Positions 18,807-26,999 of a stretch of DNA of 42,261 bases are shown piece by piece. This stretch comes from Peptoniphilus_A olsenii (GTDB lineage Bacteria > Bacillota > Clostridia > Tissierellales > Peptoniphilaceae). A program made the translations under genes and the position numbers. The stretch is taken from contig NZ_JBEPMA010000015.1 in NCBI RefSeq assembly GCF_040545475.1, forward strand, positions 1 to 42,261, read 5' to 3'. Position 1 is the stretch's first letter. Every line of letters starts with the position of its first letter. The notes beneath the pieces are model-generated. The model was not told where the DNA came from. It saw nothing but the letters and a program-made list of their open reading frames with translations, and did not search any database.

Positions 18807-19546
18807 GATTGCTCCTTATAATTTATTATTCGAACAAAATCGTCAACTTCTAAACTTGCTCCACCAACCAAAACGCCGTCTATATTATCCATACCGAGAA
18901 TTTTATTTGCATTATTTGGTTTTACAGAACCACCATAAAGGATTCTTAAATCTTGTGCAATATCTCCAAAATTATCTTTAATAGTTTTCCTGATATTTGC
19001 ACACATTTTTTCTGCATCAGAAGCTTCACAAGTTTTACCTGTACCAATTGCCCATATAGGCTCATAAGCTATTGTCAGTTTGTCAGATGGACAAACTCCT
19101 CGTAATGCTTTTTTTAATTGGTCGCTGACATAATCAAAATGTTTTTGCTCATCTCTAATTTTTCCTGTCTCGCCAACACAAAGTATCACATTCATATCAT
19201 CATCTAAAGCACGCTTAACTTTCGCATTTATCATATCGTCTTTTTCACCAAAGATTTCACGGCGTTCAGAATGTCCTATTATCACATCAAAAACTCCAAT
19301 AGCCTTTAACATACCTGTTGAAATCTCTCCAGTATATGCTCCATCACTAAATTGTGAAACATTTTGTGCTGCAATTTTTATATTGCCATCTATATGTTTT
19401 TTTAAACATTTTAAATTTGTAAAAGGTGCAGCTATTAAAATATCTACATCGTTTAATTCTTTATTATTAATCTCATCAGCAAAAACCTTAGAATCATCAA
19501 TAGTCTTGTTCATCTTCCAGTTTCCACAAATATATTTTTTACGCAT
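18803..19546 (-). CDS. tpiA: Triose-phosphate isomerase
   Basis: Interconverts dihydroxyacetone phosphate and glyceraldehyde 3-phosphate. The protein is 247 residues. The active-site residues are Lys11 (GNWKMN), His92 (IGHSERR) and Glu162 (AYEPIWAIGTGK). The phosphate-binding end YGGSVKPNN and GVLVGGASL is present. It overlaps pgk by 8 bases and gpmI by 4. Confidence 0.99.
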   Translation of the reverse strand: MRKKYICGNWKMNKTIDDSKVFADEINNKELNDVDILIAAPFTNLKCLKKHIDGNIKIAAQNVSQFSDGAYTGEISTGMLKAIGVFDVIIGHSERREIFGEKDDMINAKVKRALDDDMNVILCVGETGKIRDEQKHFDYVSDQLKKALRGVCPSDKLTIAYEPIWAIGTGKTCEASDAEKMCANIRKTIKDNFGDIAQDLRILYGGSVKPNNANKILGMDNIDGVLVGGASLEVDDFVRIINYKEQS

Positions 19547-20732
19547 TTTCTCCCTCTTCTACAGCATCAATGCCCGGCAATATTTTGCCTTCAAGCATCT
19601 CAAGACTTGCTCCTCCGCCAGTTGAAATATGTGTTAAAGCATCCGCAACACCAGCTTTTTCAACAGCAGAAACAGAATCTCCACCTCCAACAATTACAGT
19701 TTCATCAAGATTTGCCAAAATTTTTGCAAGTTCAATTGTGCCATGTGAAAACTGTTCTATTTCAAAAACACCACATGGTCCATTTAATATCACAGTTTTA
19801 GCATTTTCTAGTTTATCTTTTATGTTTGCAACAGATTTAGGACCAATATCCAAAATCATATCATCTAAACTTACATCATCAACTTCCACAGTTTTTGCTT
19901 TAGCTTCTTCGGATACTTCAGCAGCAACAACTGCATCAACAGGAATTATTAAATCTACAGATTTTTCAATTGCATTTGCCATTATACTTCTTGCTAAATC
20001 AAGTTTATCATTTTCAACCAAAGATTTACCAACTTCAAGTCCCTTTGATTTCAAGAAAGTATTAGCCATCGCACCCACAATTACAAGAGAGTCAACTTTA
20101 TCTAATAGATTTTCGATAACTCCTATCTTGTCAGAAACTTTAGAACCACCTAGAATAGCAACAAATGGTCTTTGAGGATTTTTTAAAGCCTCATCAAAAT
20201 ATTTAATTTCTTTTTCAATCAAAAATCCCGCTGCTGAAGGCAAATATTCAGTAACGCCAACATTAGAAGCATGAGCTCTATGAGCTGTGCCAAATGCATC
20301 ATTTACAAATATATCTCCAAGAGATGCCAATTTTTTTGAAAAATCACTATCATTTTTTTCTTCACCAGGATTAAATCTCAAATTTTCAAGAAGAGCAACT
20401 TCACCAGCTTTAAGATTCTTTACTTCTTCCAATACTTTTTCATCAATAACCTCTTTAGATGCAATAAATTTAACATCTTTTCCCAATAATTCAGAAGTTT
20501 TTTTAGCCACTGCTTCCATTGACATATCTTTGTTGTACTTGCCCTTCGGTCGTCCCAAGTGACTCATAAGAACAACTTTTGCACCATTATCCAATAAATA
20601 ATTTATTGTTGGAATTGCCTTTACAATTCTGTCATCACCTGTAACGACACCATCTTTTAAAGGTACATTAAAATCTACTCTAACTAAGGCAGTCTTGCCA
20701 TTAAAATCATAATCTCTAATAGTTTTTTTCAC
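19539..20732 (-). CDS. pgk: Phosphoglycerate kinase
   Basis: Makes ATP from 1,3-bisphosphoglycerate. The protein is 397 residues. Visible are the N-terminal RVDFNVPLKDG, the substrate-binding SHLGRPKG, LLENLRFNPGEEKND, the VNDAFGTAHRAHAS segment and the C-terminal nucleotide-site GGGDSVSAVEKAG. The start is GTG with an AGAGGTG site upstream. It is the first gene of the operon and lies behind a promoter with a palindrome inside it. No gap gene for glyceraldehyde-3-phosphate dehydrogenase is in this window, although in many Firmicutes it precedes pgk. Confidence 0.99.
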   Translation of the reverse strand: MKKTIRDYDFNGKTALVRVDFNVPLKDGVVTGDDRIVKAIPTINYLLDNGAKVVLMSHLGRPKGKYNKDMSMEAVAKKTSELLGKDVKFIASKEVIDEKVLEEVKNLKAGEVALLENLRFNPGEEKNDSDFSKKLASLGDIFVNDAFGTAHRAHASNVGVTEYLPSAAGFLIEKEIKYFDEALKNPQRPFVAILGGSKVSDKIGVIENLLDKVDSLVIVGAMANTFLKSKGLEVGKSLVENDKLDLARSIMANAIEKSVDLIIPVDAVVAAEVSEEAKAKTVEVDDVSLDDMILDIGPKSVANIKDKLENAKTVILNGPCGVFEIEQFSHGTIELAKILANLDETVIVGGGDSVSAVEKAGVADALTHISTGGGASLEMLEGKILPGIDAVEEGENA

Positions 20733-20768
20733 GTCACACCTCTAGTTTATTTAATCATCATTATTTAA

Positions 20769-20797
20769 ATTATAACACAAGAAAACTGTGTTTATAA
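20769..20797 (-). promoter_or_regulatory. Promoter and operator-like palindrome of the pgk operon
   Basis: A perfect TATAAT lies at 20769-20774 about 40 bases before pgk, with only a weak -35 (TTATAA) at the right distance. Between them is an inverted repeat: AACACA and TGTGTT (20774-20779 and 20787-20792) around 7 bases. It extends outward to TTATA-type arms with one extra base on one side. A dyad that fills the spacer is where a repressor would act. The sequence does not match a CcpA site; the regulator is unknown. Confidence 0.6.
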
Positions 20798-20819
20798 AAC
20801 ATTGTAAAGTTTTATTATT

Positions 20820-20850
20820 AAAAAAACTCCGATCCAAAATGAATCGGAGT
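20820..20850 (-). terminator. Terminator of the SLH-gltX operon
   Basis: An 8-bp perfect stem ACTCCGAT / ATCGGAGT (20826-20833 with 20843-20850) with a 9-base loop and six T on the minus strand lies right after the gltX stop codon. Confidence 0.92.
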
Positions 20851-20855
20851 AAATA

Positions 20856-22334
20856 TTAACAAATTTCAGCTTTTATTTTTTCTGCTCTTTCAATTAATTT
20901 ATCTTTTCCTATTAGATAAATAATATTTTGCATTTCAGGGCCATGTACATTTCCTGATATAGCAGCTCTAACTGGCATGTAAAGTTTTTTGCCCTTCACA
21001 CCGGAATCTTTTTGTACTTCTTTCATGAGTCCTTTAGCAATTTCCATGTCAATTTCATCGTGTGCTTTTACTATTTTTATAAAAGAGTCTAAAAGTGTCG
21101 GCACATGTTCTTGAGCAAGCTCGCTTTTTGCATCTTCTTCCGTGATTTTGATATCGCCAAAAATGAATTTAATATGTTCTGGAATGTCTTCGAGTTTATC
21201 AATTGCCTCACGTACAGTATCGATTAAAATTTTAAACCAATCAAAGTTTGAATTAATTTCTTCTTCAGTCATGAGTCCAGATTTAACTACAAATGGAATT
21301 GAAAGTTTGGCAAGTTTGTCTAAATCGTAAGATTTGATATAGTGGGAGTTAACCCAATTAAGTTTATCTGTGTCAAAAATTCCACCACTCTTGCCGACTC
21401 TGTCAAAGTCAAATTTTTCTTTTAGCTCGTCCATTGTTAAAATTTCATTGCCATCTTCTGGAGACCAACCAACTAAAGCTAAATAATTTACAATTCCTTC
21501 TGGTAAATATCCTCTCTTTCGGAAGTCTTCTACAGATACATCGCCTTGTCTTTTTGAGAGTTTCTTTCTGTCTTTATTTAAAACTGTTGGAAGATGAACA
21601 AAAGTCGGAGCGTCCCAACCAAAACATTCATATAAATAAACATGTTTTGGAGTAGATGGAAGCCATTCTTCACCTCTAACAACATGAGTTATGCCCATTA
21701 GGTGGTCGTCTACAACTACTGCTAAGTGGTATGTTGGAAACCCGTCAGATTTCATAAGAACTTGATCATCCATCTCGTCAGAATTAATTCTAACTTTGCC
21801 ACGTACTAAATCATTAAATATAATATCTTTATCTTTAGGAAGTTTTAGTCGAACTACATAATCTTCTCCAGCCTCTATTCTTTTTTTTGCTTCTTCTAGA
21901 GGTATTCCTCGACAAAGACCATCATATTTAGGAACTTTACCTTTAATTCTTTGTTCTTCTCTTAAATTATCTAATCTTTCTTTAGAACAAAAACAATAAT
22001 AAGCGTGACCTTTTTCAATTAATTCATCTACATATTTTTGGTAAATATCAAGACGTTGCGATTGAATATATGGTCCAAATTCTCCTCTCTGAGTTACTTC
22101 TCCATTTTCAACACAAACACCCTCATCATGAGATATGCCTGCCCATTCTAGAGACTCAATTAAATTTTCGATTGCCCCTTCTACATATCTAGTTCTGTCT
22201 GTATCCTCAATTCTTAAAATAGCTTCTCCGCCATGTTTTTTGGCATAAAGATAATTATAAAGTGCCGTTCTAAGTCCACCAATGTGTAAATAACCTGTTG
22301 GACTTGGTGCAAATCTAACTCTAACTTTTGACAT
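20856..22334 (-). CDS. gltX: Glutamyl-tRNA synthetase
   Basis: Charges tRNA-Glu. The protein is 492 residues. The class I signature appears as HIGGLRTALYNYLYAKKHGG (HIGH motif variant), with LRIEDTDRTR next and the KLSKRQGD form of KMSKS in the middle. The C-terminal anticodon-binding helical domain is complete. In bacteria without GlnRS this enzyme also charges tRNA-Gln for later amidation; this cannot be judged from the window. Its ribosome site overlaps the stop codon of the SLH gene 13 bases upstream, so the two are cotranscribed. Confidence 0.98.
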   Translation of the reverse strand: MSKVRVRFAPSPTGYLHIGGLRTALYNYLYAKKHGGEAILRIEDTDRTRYVEGAIENLIESLEWAGISHDEGVCVENGEVTQRGEFGPYIQSQRLDIYQKYVDELIEKGHAYYCFCSKERLDNLREEQRIKGKVPKYDGLCRGIPLEEAKKRIEAGEDYVVRLKLPKDKDIIFNDLVRGKVRINSDEMDDQVLMKSDGFPTYHLAVVVDDHLMGITHVVRGEEWLPSTPKHVYLYECFGWDAPTFVHLPTVLNKDRKKLSKRQGDVSVEDFRKRGYLPEGIVNYLALVGWSPEDGNEILTMDELKEKFDFDRVGKSGGIFDTDKLNWVNSHYIKSYDLDKLAKLSIPFVVKSGLMTEEEINSNFDWFKILIDTVREAIDKLEDIPEHIKFIFGDIKITEEDAKSELAQEHVPTLLDSFIKIVKAHDEIDMEIAKGLMKEVQKDSGVKGKKLYMPVRAAISGNVHGPEMQNIIYLIGKDKLIERAEKIKAEIC

Positions 22335-22347
22335 ATTTACTTCCTTT

Positions 22348-23910
22348 CTAATTTGCTGTAATTTCTATAATTTGATAATAAGCCCAGTGATCTTTATCTA
22401 AATCTTTATAAGGGTTTTTAGAATATTTATCTATAAAAGACTTGTTAATATTTCTATTTAGTATCTTGTTAAAAATTGTAGCAGCTTCCGCCCTTGAAAT
22501 TTTCTTTTCTGGGAAAAACTCATTTTCACTCTTACCTACCATTATTCCATTTGCAGATAACATATCAATGTATTTCTTTGCCCAATGATTATCTTTAACA
22601 TCTTTAAATTTGATTCCATTTCCTTTATCATCAAGCTTTAGATAACCTGCAATTAGAGCTGCAAACTGAGCCCTCGTCATTTCTCTATTTGGCTTAAAGG
22701 TGCCATCTTCATAACCTTTTATCAAGCCTTCTTTTTCAATAAAAACAATATCATCATTATACCATGCATCTGATTTTATATCCGAAAAAGAAGAAAAATC
22801 GTTAGCTATTTTATTTGGCGCAATTATTCTTTTTAAAACAGAAGCAGACTCTGCCCTTGTCATTTTCTTATCAGGAGAAAATTTTGTTTCAGATATACCT
22901 GACATATAGGGAAGTCTTACCTCTTTTATTGCACTATCAAGCTCTTTTGTGCATTCGTCAATTTCTTTGGAACTGACTTCATCTTTTACTATAACATATT
23001 CACTTGAAGCAATGGCGGCTTTGAGTCTTTTATCATTTTGAACTGTTGCTTTAACTGTAGGTATATCTTTTGAAAAGTTTACTAAGTCTTGCAATTTATA
23101 AAGGGATTTTATAGTCTTATATAAATCTTTGTCATTGTTTTCTTCTGTCACCAGATCACTTGCCTTATAAGAATCTTCTGCGGGCTTTATTAGATAATCC
23201 AGTGTTGCACTTGTATTTTTTGTTGTAGATACAAAATGAAGAAGTGTTCCTTCTTTCAAATCATTAATAGCAATTTTAAAATTGCCATTTTCATCAGCAT
23301 TTGTTTCCTTGTAAAATTTAGAATCTACTGCAAGTCTTACTTTTGCATTCTTTTCAGTGATTCCAACTATTTCTTTTGAATTTGTATAAACGTCCTTTAT
23401 GCTGAGAGTCCCGTTTTGAGTCTTAGTCGATGATTCGAGATTTTTCTGATCAGAAGTGGGATTACCTTTTTTATCAACATAAGATAGAACAAAAGAGTTT
23501 TTTAAATTATTGCTAGATGAAATATCTTTTTTAACCTTAGTTGTAATTTCGAGATTAATTCTTTTATCTTTAATTTCGGACAAATCATTTACATTTAAAG
23601 TTACAATATTTTGGTCTTTACCACTAATAGATGTTGTTTTCACATCAACCTTTCCTTTAACTTCTTTTTGAGAAATAAGGGATGTGTCAGTAACCCCAAG
23701 ACTTTTATCCATAAGTACAGTTACAGAAAAAGAAGAAAATTTATCCACATAAGCATCAGGTAAAGTTACAATCAAATTATATTTTAAAACCTTTCCACTG
23801 TCTGCAGATGAAAAAGCAGGTTGTTCAAGTACAACTTGAATATCTTCAGCTGCCCATACACCTGTGAGTAATATTATAAATAAGGCCAAAAAGCCTGTGT
23901 TTTTTTTCAA
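22348..23910 (-). CDS. S-layer-homology (SLH) domain surface protein
   Basis: A 520-residue exported protein. It has a signal peptide (residues 1-20, hydrophobic core FLALFIILLTGVWA), then an N-terminal region with repeated beta-sandwich-like segments, and three SLH domains filling about residues 335-520. Each SLH domain has the usual pattern (TRAESASVLKRII, TRAQFAALIAGYL, SRAEAATIFNKIL; KDVKDNHWAKKYI, KDLDKDHWAYYQI). SLH domains anchor proteins to pyruvylated cell-wall polymers. The N-terminal part has an IKEVR-linked repeat region of unknown role. The start is TTG with AAAGGGGGT upstream. It is the first gene of an operon with gltX, which is an odd partner for a surface protein. No enzymatic domain is visible. 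Confidence 0.88.
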   Translation of the reverse strand: MKKNTGFLALFIILLTGVWAAEDIQVVLEQPAFSSADSGKVLKYNLIVTLPDAYVDKFSSFSVTVLMDKSLGVTDTSLISQKEVKGKVDVKTTSISGKDQNIVTLNVNDLSEIKDKRINLEITTKVKKDISSSNNLKNSFVLSYVDKKGNPTSDQKNLESSTKTQNGTLSIKDVYTNSKEIVGITEKNAKVRLAVDSKFYKETNADENGNFKIAINDLKEGTLLHFVSTTKNTSATLDYLIKPAEDSYKASDLVTEENNDKDLYKTIKSLYKLQDLVNFSKDIPTVKATVQNDKRLKAAIASSEYVIVKDEVSSKEIDECTKELDSAIKEVRLPYMSGISETKFSPDKKMTRAESASVLKRIIAPNKIANDFSSFSDIKSDAWYNDDIVFIEKEGLIKGYEDGTFKPNREMTRAQFAALIAGYLKLDDKGNGIKFKDVKDNHWAKKYIDMLSANGIMVGKSENEFFPEKKISRAEAATIFNKILNRNINKSFIDKYSKNPYKDLDKDHWAYYQIIEITAN

Positions 23911-23934
23911 AAAAATACCCCCTTTATCTATAAT

Positions 23935-23963
23935 ATTATACTCTAAACCTTATATTCATTCAA
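23935..23963 (-). promoter_or_regulatory. Promoter of the SLH-gltX operon
   Basis: TTGAAT (23958-23963), a 17-base spacer and a perfect TATAAT (23935-23940) lie 25 bases before the TTG start. The untranslated leader would therefore be short. Confidence 0.78.
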
Positions 23964-24011
23964 TAAATTAGAACTTATAGGGAGTTTTGTAATCAAAACA
24001 TAATTTTACAG

Positions 24012-24062
24012 AAAAAAAAGATACAGACTGTATATAATGAAATATATAAACAGTCTGTATCT
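24012..24062 (-). terminator. Terminator after the purine permease / membrane protein genes
   Basis: A 13-bp perfect stem (24019-24031 with 24050-24062) with an AT-rich loop is followed on the minus strand by eight T. It is one of the strongest terminators here and lies just after the frameshifted membrane gene. Confidence 0.92.
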
Positions 24063-24073
24063 AATAAATTAGT

Positions 24074-24519
24074 TTAAATGTTGACTTCTCTGCTATTTAC
24101 AAAATATAGCATAAATATCGAAACCATTATTGTATTTAGATATGTCATATATAATTTATAAAAATCCAGATTATATACACAGATTTTTAAAATTATCCAG
24201 AGAAATAATATAAAAACAGAAAAAAATATATTTTTAAATTCAAAGAAAAATCTTTTAATCTTTTTCATACTTTGCTCTTGTATAACTATAGCAAAAAAAC
24301 ATAGTAAATAAATTAAAATTTGAGAATAAATACTTATAGATTCTATCAAACGTTCATTATTTGTAAATTTCACATCAGTATATTTATACCATCTTTCTAA
24401 AGTTGTCGGTTGAATATTTTTTAGTGGAAACTATCCAAATAACCATATCTAAATACTACAAATATAAACAACATGAGAGATAAAATTAAACAAGTATTAA
24501 TAAATTTTTTATATCTCAT
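24074..24519 (-). pseudogene. Small polytopic membrane protein, frameshifted
   Basis: The ATG at 24519 has a GAGGTGA ribosome site and opens with MRYKKFINTCLILSLMLFI, a first membrane helix, continuing to RYGYLDS before a stop at about 24421. The frame beside it resumes with FPLKNIQPTTLERWYKYTD and runs to the stop at 24074 with three more helices. Restoring one T to a TTT run (near 24431) joins them into a single protein of about 148 residues with four helices. So this is one gene with a single-base loss. It starts 15 bases after the purine permease stop codon and so belongs to that transcript. I do not recognise the family. The downstream frame alone (from 24373, GTG) has no good ribosome site. 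Confidence 0.7.
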
Positions 24520-24534
24520 GTTGTCACCTCAAAA

Positions 24535-25863
24535 TTAAAATGGAAGTATTGGTCTTAAATATCTAAGAGCAAATATTAAAGCTAGAACATACATTACTGC
24601 AGATACTTCTTTGTGCTTGCCAGTGCAAACCTTGAGAATAACATAAGTTATCATACCCACAGAGATTCCTTCGGCAATAGAATAAGCAAAAGGCATAGTG
24701 ACCATTGTCAAAAATGCAGGTACAGATTCTGTAAAATCGTCCAATTTGATTTTAGTAATTGGAGTAATCATAAATAAGCCTACCATAATAAGAGCAGCTG
24801 CAGTCGCTTGTGCTGGAATAATAGAAAATAATGGGAATAAAAATAGTGAAACAAAGAAGAAAAACGCACATGAAAGAGCAGTAAGTCCTGTTCGTCCACC
24901 TTCAGCTACACCCGAAGCACTTTCTACAAAAGTTGTAATTGTACTTGTACCTAAAAGAGCACCAGATACAGTCCCGATAGCATCTGCAAGAAGAGCACGT
25001 CCAACACCAGGAAGATTTCCATCATCTTCAATTAAATCAGCCTTAGTTGCAACACCTGTTAGAGTGCCTACAGTGTCAAATAAATCTACAAATAAGAACG
25101 TAAACATCACAGAAAACATATCAAGAGTAAAAATATTTTTCCAATGCAGTTTAAAGGCAACTTCACTAATTGATGGCGGCAAGGAGAATATTGCACCTGT
25201 TTCGGGTAAAGTAGTTACACCTAATATAAGTGCAAGAACAGTACCAGCTAAAATTCCATAAAGTAAAGCACCTTTTACATTTTTCGCAGTAAGTATGGCC
25301 ATCAAAAGCAACGAAAATATTGCAACTGCTGATGGTCTCGAAATTAGATTACCCAAAGTCAAAAATGTCGCTTCATTTGCAACAACAAGACCCGAAGTCG
25401 TAAGCCCAATTAAAGTTATAAACAAACCAATACCGACAGAAACAGCATTTTTAAGAGAAGAAGGAATAGCAAGAAATATAATTTCCCTAACTCTAAAGAA
25501 GCTGAGAATTATAAAAATTATCCCTTCCAAGAAAACAGCAGTAAGTGCATATGACCATGGGTGACCCATAGTTAAAACTACTGTATAAGTAAAAAATGCA
25601 TTAAGTCCCATACCTGCAGATAGTCCAAAAGGCAAATTGGCAAAAAAGCCCATAAAGAGCATCGCGATGATTGACGCAAGAATTGTTCCTGTAAAAACTC
25701 CACCACGATCCATGCCGGCTTCAGCGAGCATATTTGGATTTACAGCCAAGATATATGACATCGTCATAAAAGTAGTTAAACCAGCTAAAAATTCCGTTTT
25801 AGCATCAGTTTTTCGTTCACTAAGAGAAAATGTTCTCTCTAAAAAACTCGTATTTGAATTCAT
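24535..25863 (-). CDS. NCS2-family adenine/guanine/hypoxanthine permease (AzgA/PbuG type)
   Basis: A 442-residue purine-base transporter of the AzgA branch, with about 12 helices or more. Signature segments are FLAGLTTFMTMSYILAVNP at the start, the AGMGLNAFFTYTVV substrate-site helix, and the FLFVDLFDTVGTLTGVA segment with the Asp and Glu-rich loop. GALLGTSTITTFVESASGVAEGGRTGL is the conserved second repeat. I chose the ATG at 25863 because AGGAGGAGAG lies 3-12 bases upstream; an in-frame extension to 25905 would overlap it. No purine riboswitch is visible upstream. The downstream partner is a frameshifted membrane protein gene. Confidence 0.9.
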   Translation of the reverse strand: MNSNTSFLERTFSLSERKTDAKTEFLAGLTTFMTMSYILAVNPNMLAEAGMDRGGVFTGTILASIIAMLFMGFFANLPFGLSAGMGLNAFFTYTVVLTMGHPWSYALTAVFLEGIIFIILSFFRVREIIFLAIPSSLKNAVSVGIGLFITLIGLTTSGLVVANEATFLTLGNLISRPSAVAIFSLLLMAILTAKNVKGALLYGILAGTVLALILGVTTLPETGAIFSLPPSISEVAFKLHWKNIFTLDMFSVMFTFLFVDLFDTVGTLTGVATKADLIEDDGNLPGVGRALLADAIGTVSGALLGTSTITTFVESASGVAEGGRTGLTALSCAFFFFVSLFLFPLFSIIPAQATAAALIMVGLFMITPITKIKLDDFTESVPAFLTMVTMPFAYSIAEGISVGMITYVILKVCTGKHKEVSAVMYVLALIFALRYLRPILPF

Positions 25864-25991
25864 AATCTCTCCTCCTAACATTGTATTTACTTCTGATTTT
25901 ATCACAAAATTAGAAAGTTTGTAGAAATACTTGCATAAAGATTCAAAAAATAATTAAAAACATTTAAAATAAAAATTTATTTTCTAAATAT

Positions 25992-26020
25992 TTGACAAAT
26001 AGTAAGATTAATGATAAAAT
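25992..26020 (+). promoter_or_regulatory. Consensus promoter of the secreted-protein gene pair
   Basis: A perfect TTGACA (25992-25997), a 17-base spacer and TAAAAT (26015-26020) lie about 70 bases before the ATG at 26093. The leader also has TGAAAAC and GTTTTCA arms and a GTAGCTAC palindrome. This predicts strong, mostly constitutive expression. Confidence 0.88.
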
Positions 26021-26092
26021 TTCATTGTGAAAACGTAGCTACATTCATAAATATCGTAAATTATTTTAAGTTTTCAAATTTAGGAGGTAAAA

Positions 26093-26596
26093 ATGAAAAA
26101 ACGTACACAATTAATCGCTTCAACACTAGTATTAACAACATTATTAACCACTAATACTTTTGCAGTATCATATAGTCTAAATAACGAAACACCTACTGCA
26201 CAACAAGAAATTTTAAATTATGATAACGATAAAATTGCACTTAGAAATAATCCTTTTTTCTATGAAACAGAACAAGATCCATGGACTTATCAAGGTAAAA
26301 GAAAAGTTAGCCAAAAAGAAGCTAGCGACGAAGCTTTTCTTTATGGTCTTGTTTCAGATTTATTAGTTTACCCATTAGTTGCACCAAAATTTGTGATGGA
26401 TATAATTGGGCATGCAAATCATGTTGGAGAAACTGGTACAATTGAATCTTGGAAATCCGAAAAAAGAAGATATAAAACTTCCCAAATAACTGGGAAAAAA
26501 CAATTAGATGCTAAATGGGAATTATATAGAGTTCGCTTTACAAATAGCGATGGAGAAGTTCTAAGTGATACAACGAATTCTTATAAAGTATATTAA
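26093..26596 (+). CDS. Secreted protein of unknown function
   Basis: A 167-residue protein with a clear signal peptide (hydrophobic core LIASTLVLTTLLTTNTF, likely cleavage after TFA). The mature part has a short acidic stretch, a central hydrophobic segment (LYGLVSDLLVYPLVAPKFVMDIIG, about residues 103-127) that could insert in a membrane or form a buried helix, and a basic C-terminal half that looks strand-rich (AKWELYRVRFTNSDGEV). No cysteines and no recognised domain. It has an ideal ribosome site (AGGAGG), a consensus promoter and a paired downstream gene after 3 bases. I do not recognise the family. A secreted effector or bacteriocin-like role is possible from the layout only. Confidence 0.72.
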   Translation: MKKRTQLIASTLVLTTLLTTNTFAVSYSLNNETPTAQQEILNYDNDKIALRNNPFFYETEQDPWTYQGKRKVSQKEASDEAFLYGLVSDLLVYPLVAPKFVMDIIGHANHVGETGTIESWKSEKRRYKTSQITGKKQLDAKWELYRVRFTNSDGEVLSDTTNSYKVY

Positions 26597-26599
26597 TAA

Positions 26600-26881
26600 A
26601 TGAAAAAATTTAATTTATTGCTACAAAATTTTATTTTAAAACATTATAAAAATATTGGTAAAACTGATAGTATCTATTCTTATATATTATATGTATGGAA
26701 AGTGACTCTATTTTTTTTAATTCTAGCGATATTTTTATTGATGTTAAATAAATTATTAGATATTAAATATTTGTTTACCCTTAATGTACTAAAAATTGCT
26801 AAAAGCTCTTTCTCAACAAGTATATTTGGGTTTGGTATTTGTTCTTTGTTATATTTGTATAATAAATCTGACAAAAATTAA
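26600..26881 (+). CDS. Small two-helix membrane protein paired with the secreted protein
   Basis: A 93-residue basic membrane protein with two hydrophobic helices (about residues 31-50 and 70-88) and a cytoplasmic-looking N-terminus rich in Lys and Asn. It starts 3 bases after the stop of the secreted protein gene, so it is coupled to it. The stop is followed by a terminator with a perfect 18-bp stem. No family recognised. Small membrane proteins behind secreted peptides are often immunity or accessory factors; that is an inference from order. The opposite-strand open frame over this gene has no supporting signals. Confidence 0.6.
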   Translation: MKKFNLLLQNFILKHYKNIGKTDSIYSYILYVWKVTLFFLILAIFLLMLNKLLDIKYLFTLNVLKIAKSSFSTSIFGFGICSLLYLYNKSDKN

Positions 26882-26931
26882 TACTCTTACCTAAATATTT
26901 GAATATATTAAGTAATCTATACAATAATTAT

Positions 26932-26987
26932 GGCTCTATAATATCTGTTGGGGAGTAAATCTCTAACAGATATTATAGAGCCTTTTT
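26932..26987 (+). terminator. Strong terminator of the secreted/membrane protein pair
   Basis: An 18-bp perfect stem (26932-26949 with 26965-26982) with a 15-base loop is followed by five T on the plus strand. Its minus side lacks a T-run, so it serves the plus-strand genes. It may also block read-through from the converging P-type ATPase gene. Confidence 0.9.
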
Positions 26988-26999
26988 AAATTAGTTATA

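Noticed and set aside
24074..24373. A stand-alone 99-residue membrane protein
   Set aside because: It starts at GTG without a ribosome site, and the frame continues upstream into the body of the frameshifted gene.
25864..25991. Purine riboswitch ahead of the purine permease
   Set aside because: None of the conserved loop or junction blocks of the purine aptamer could be found in this stretch.
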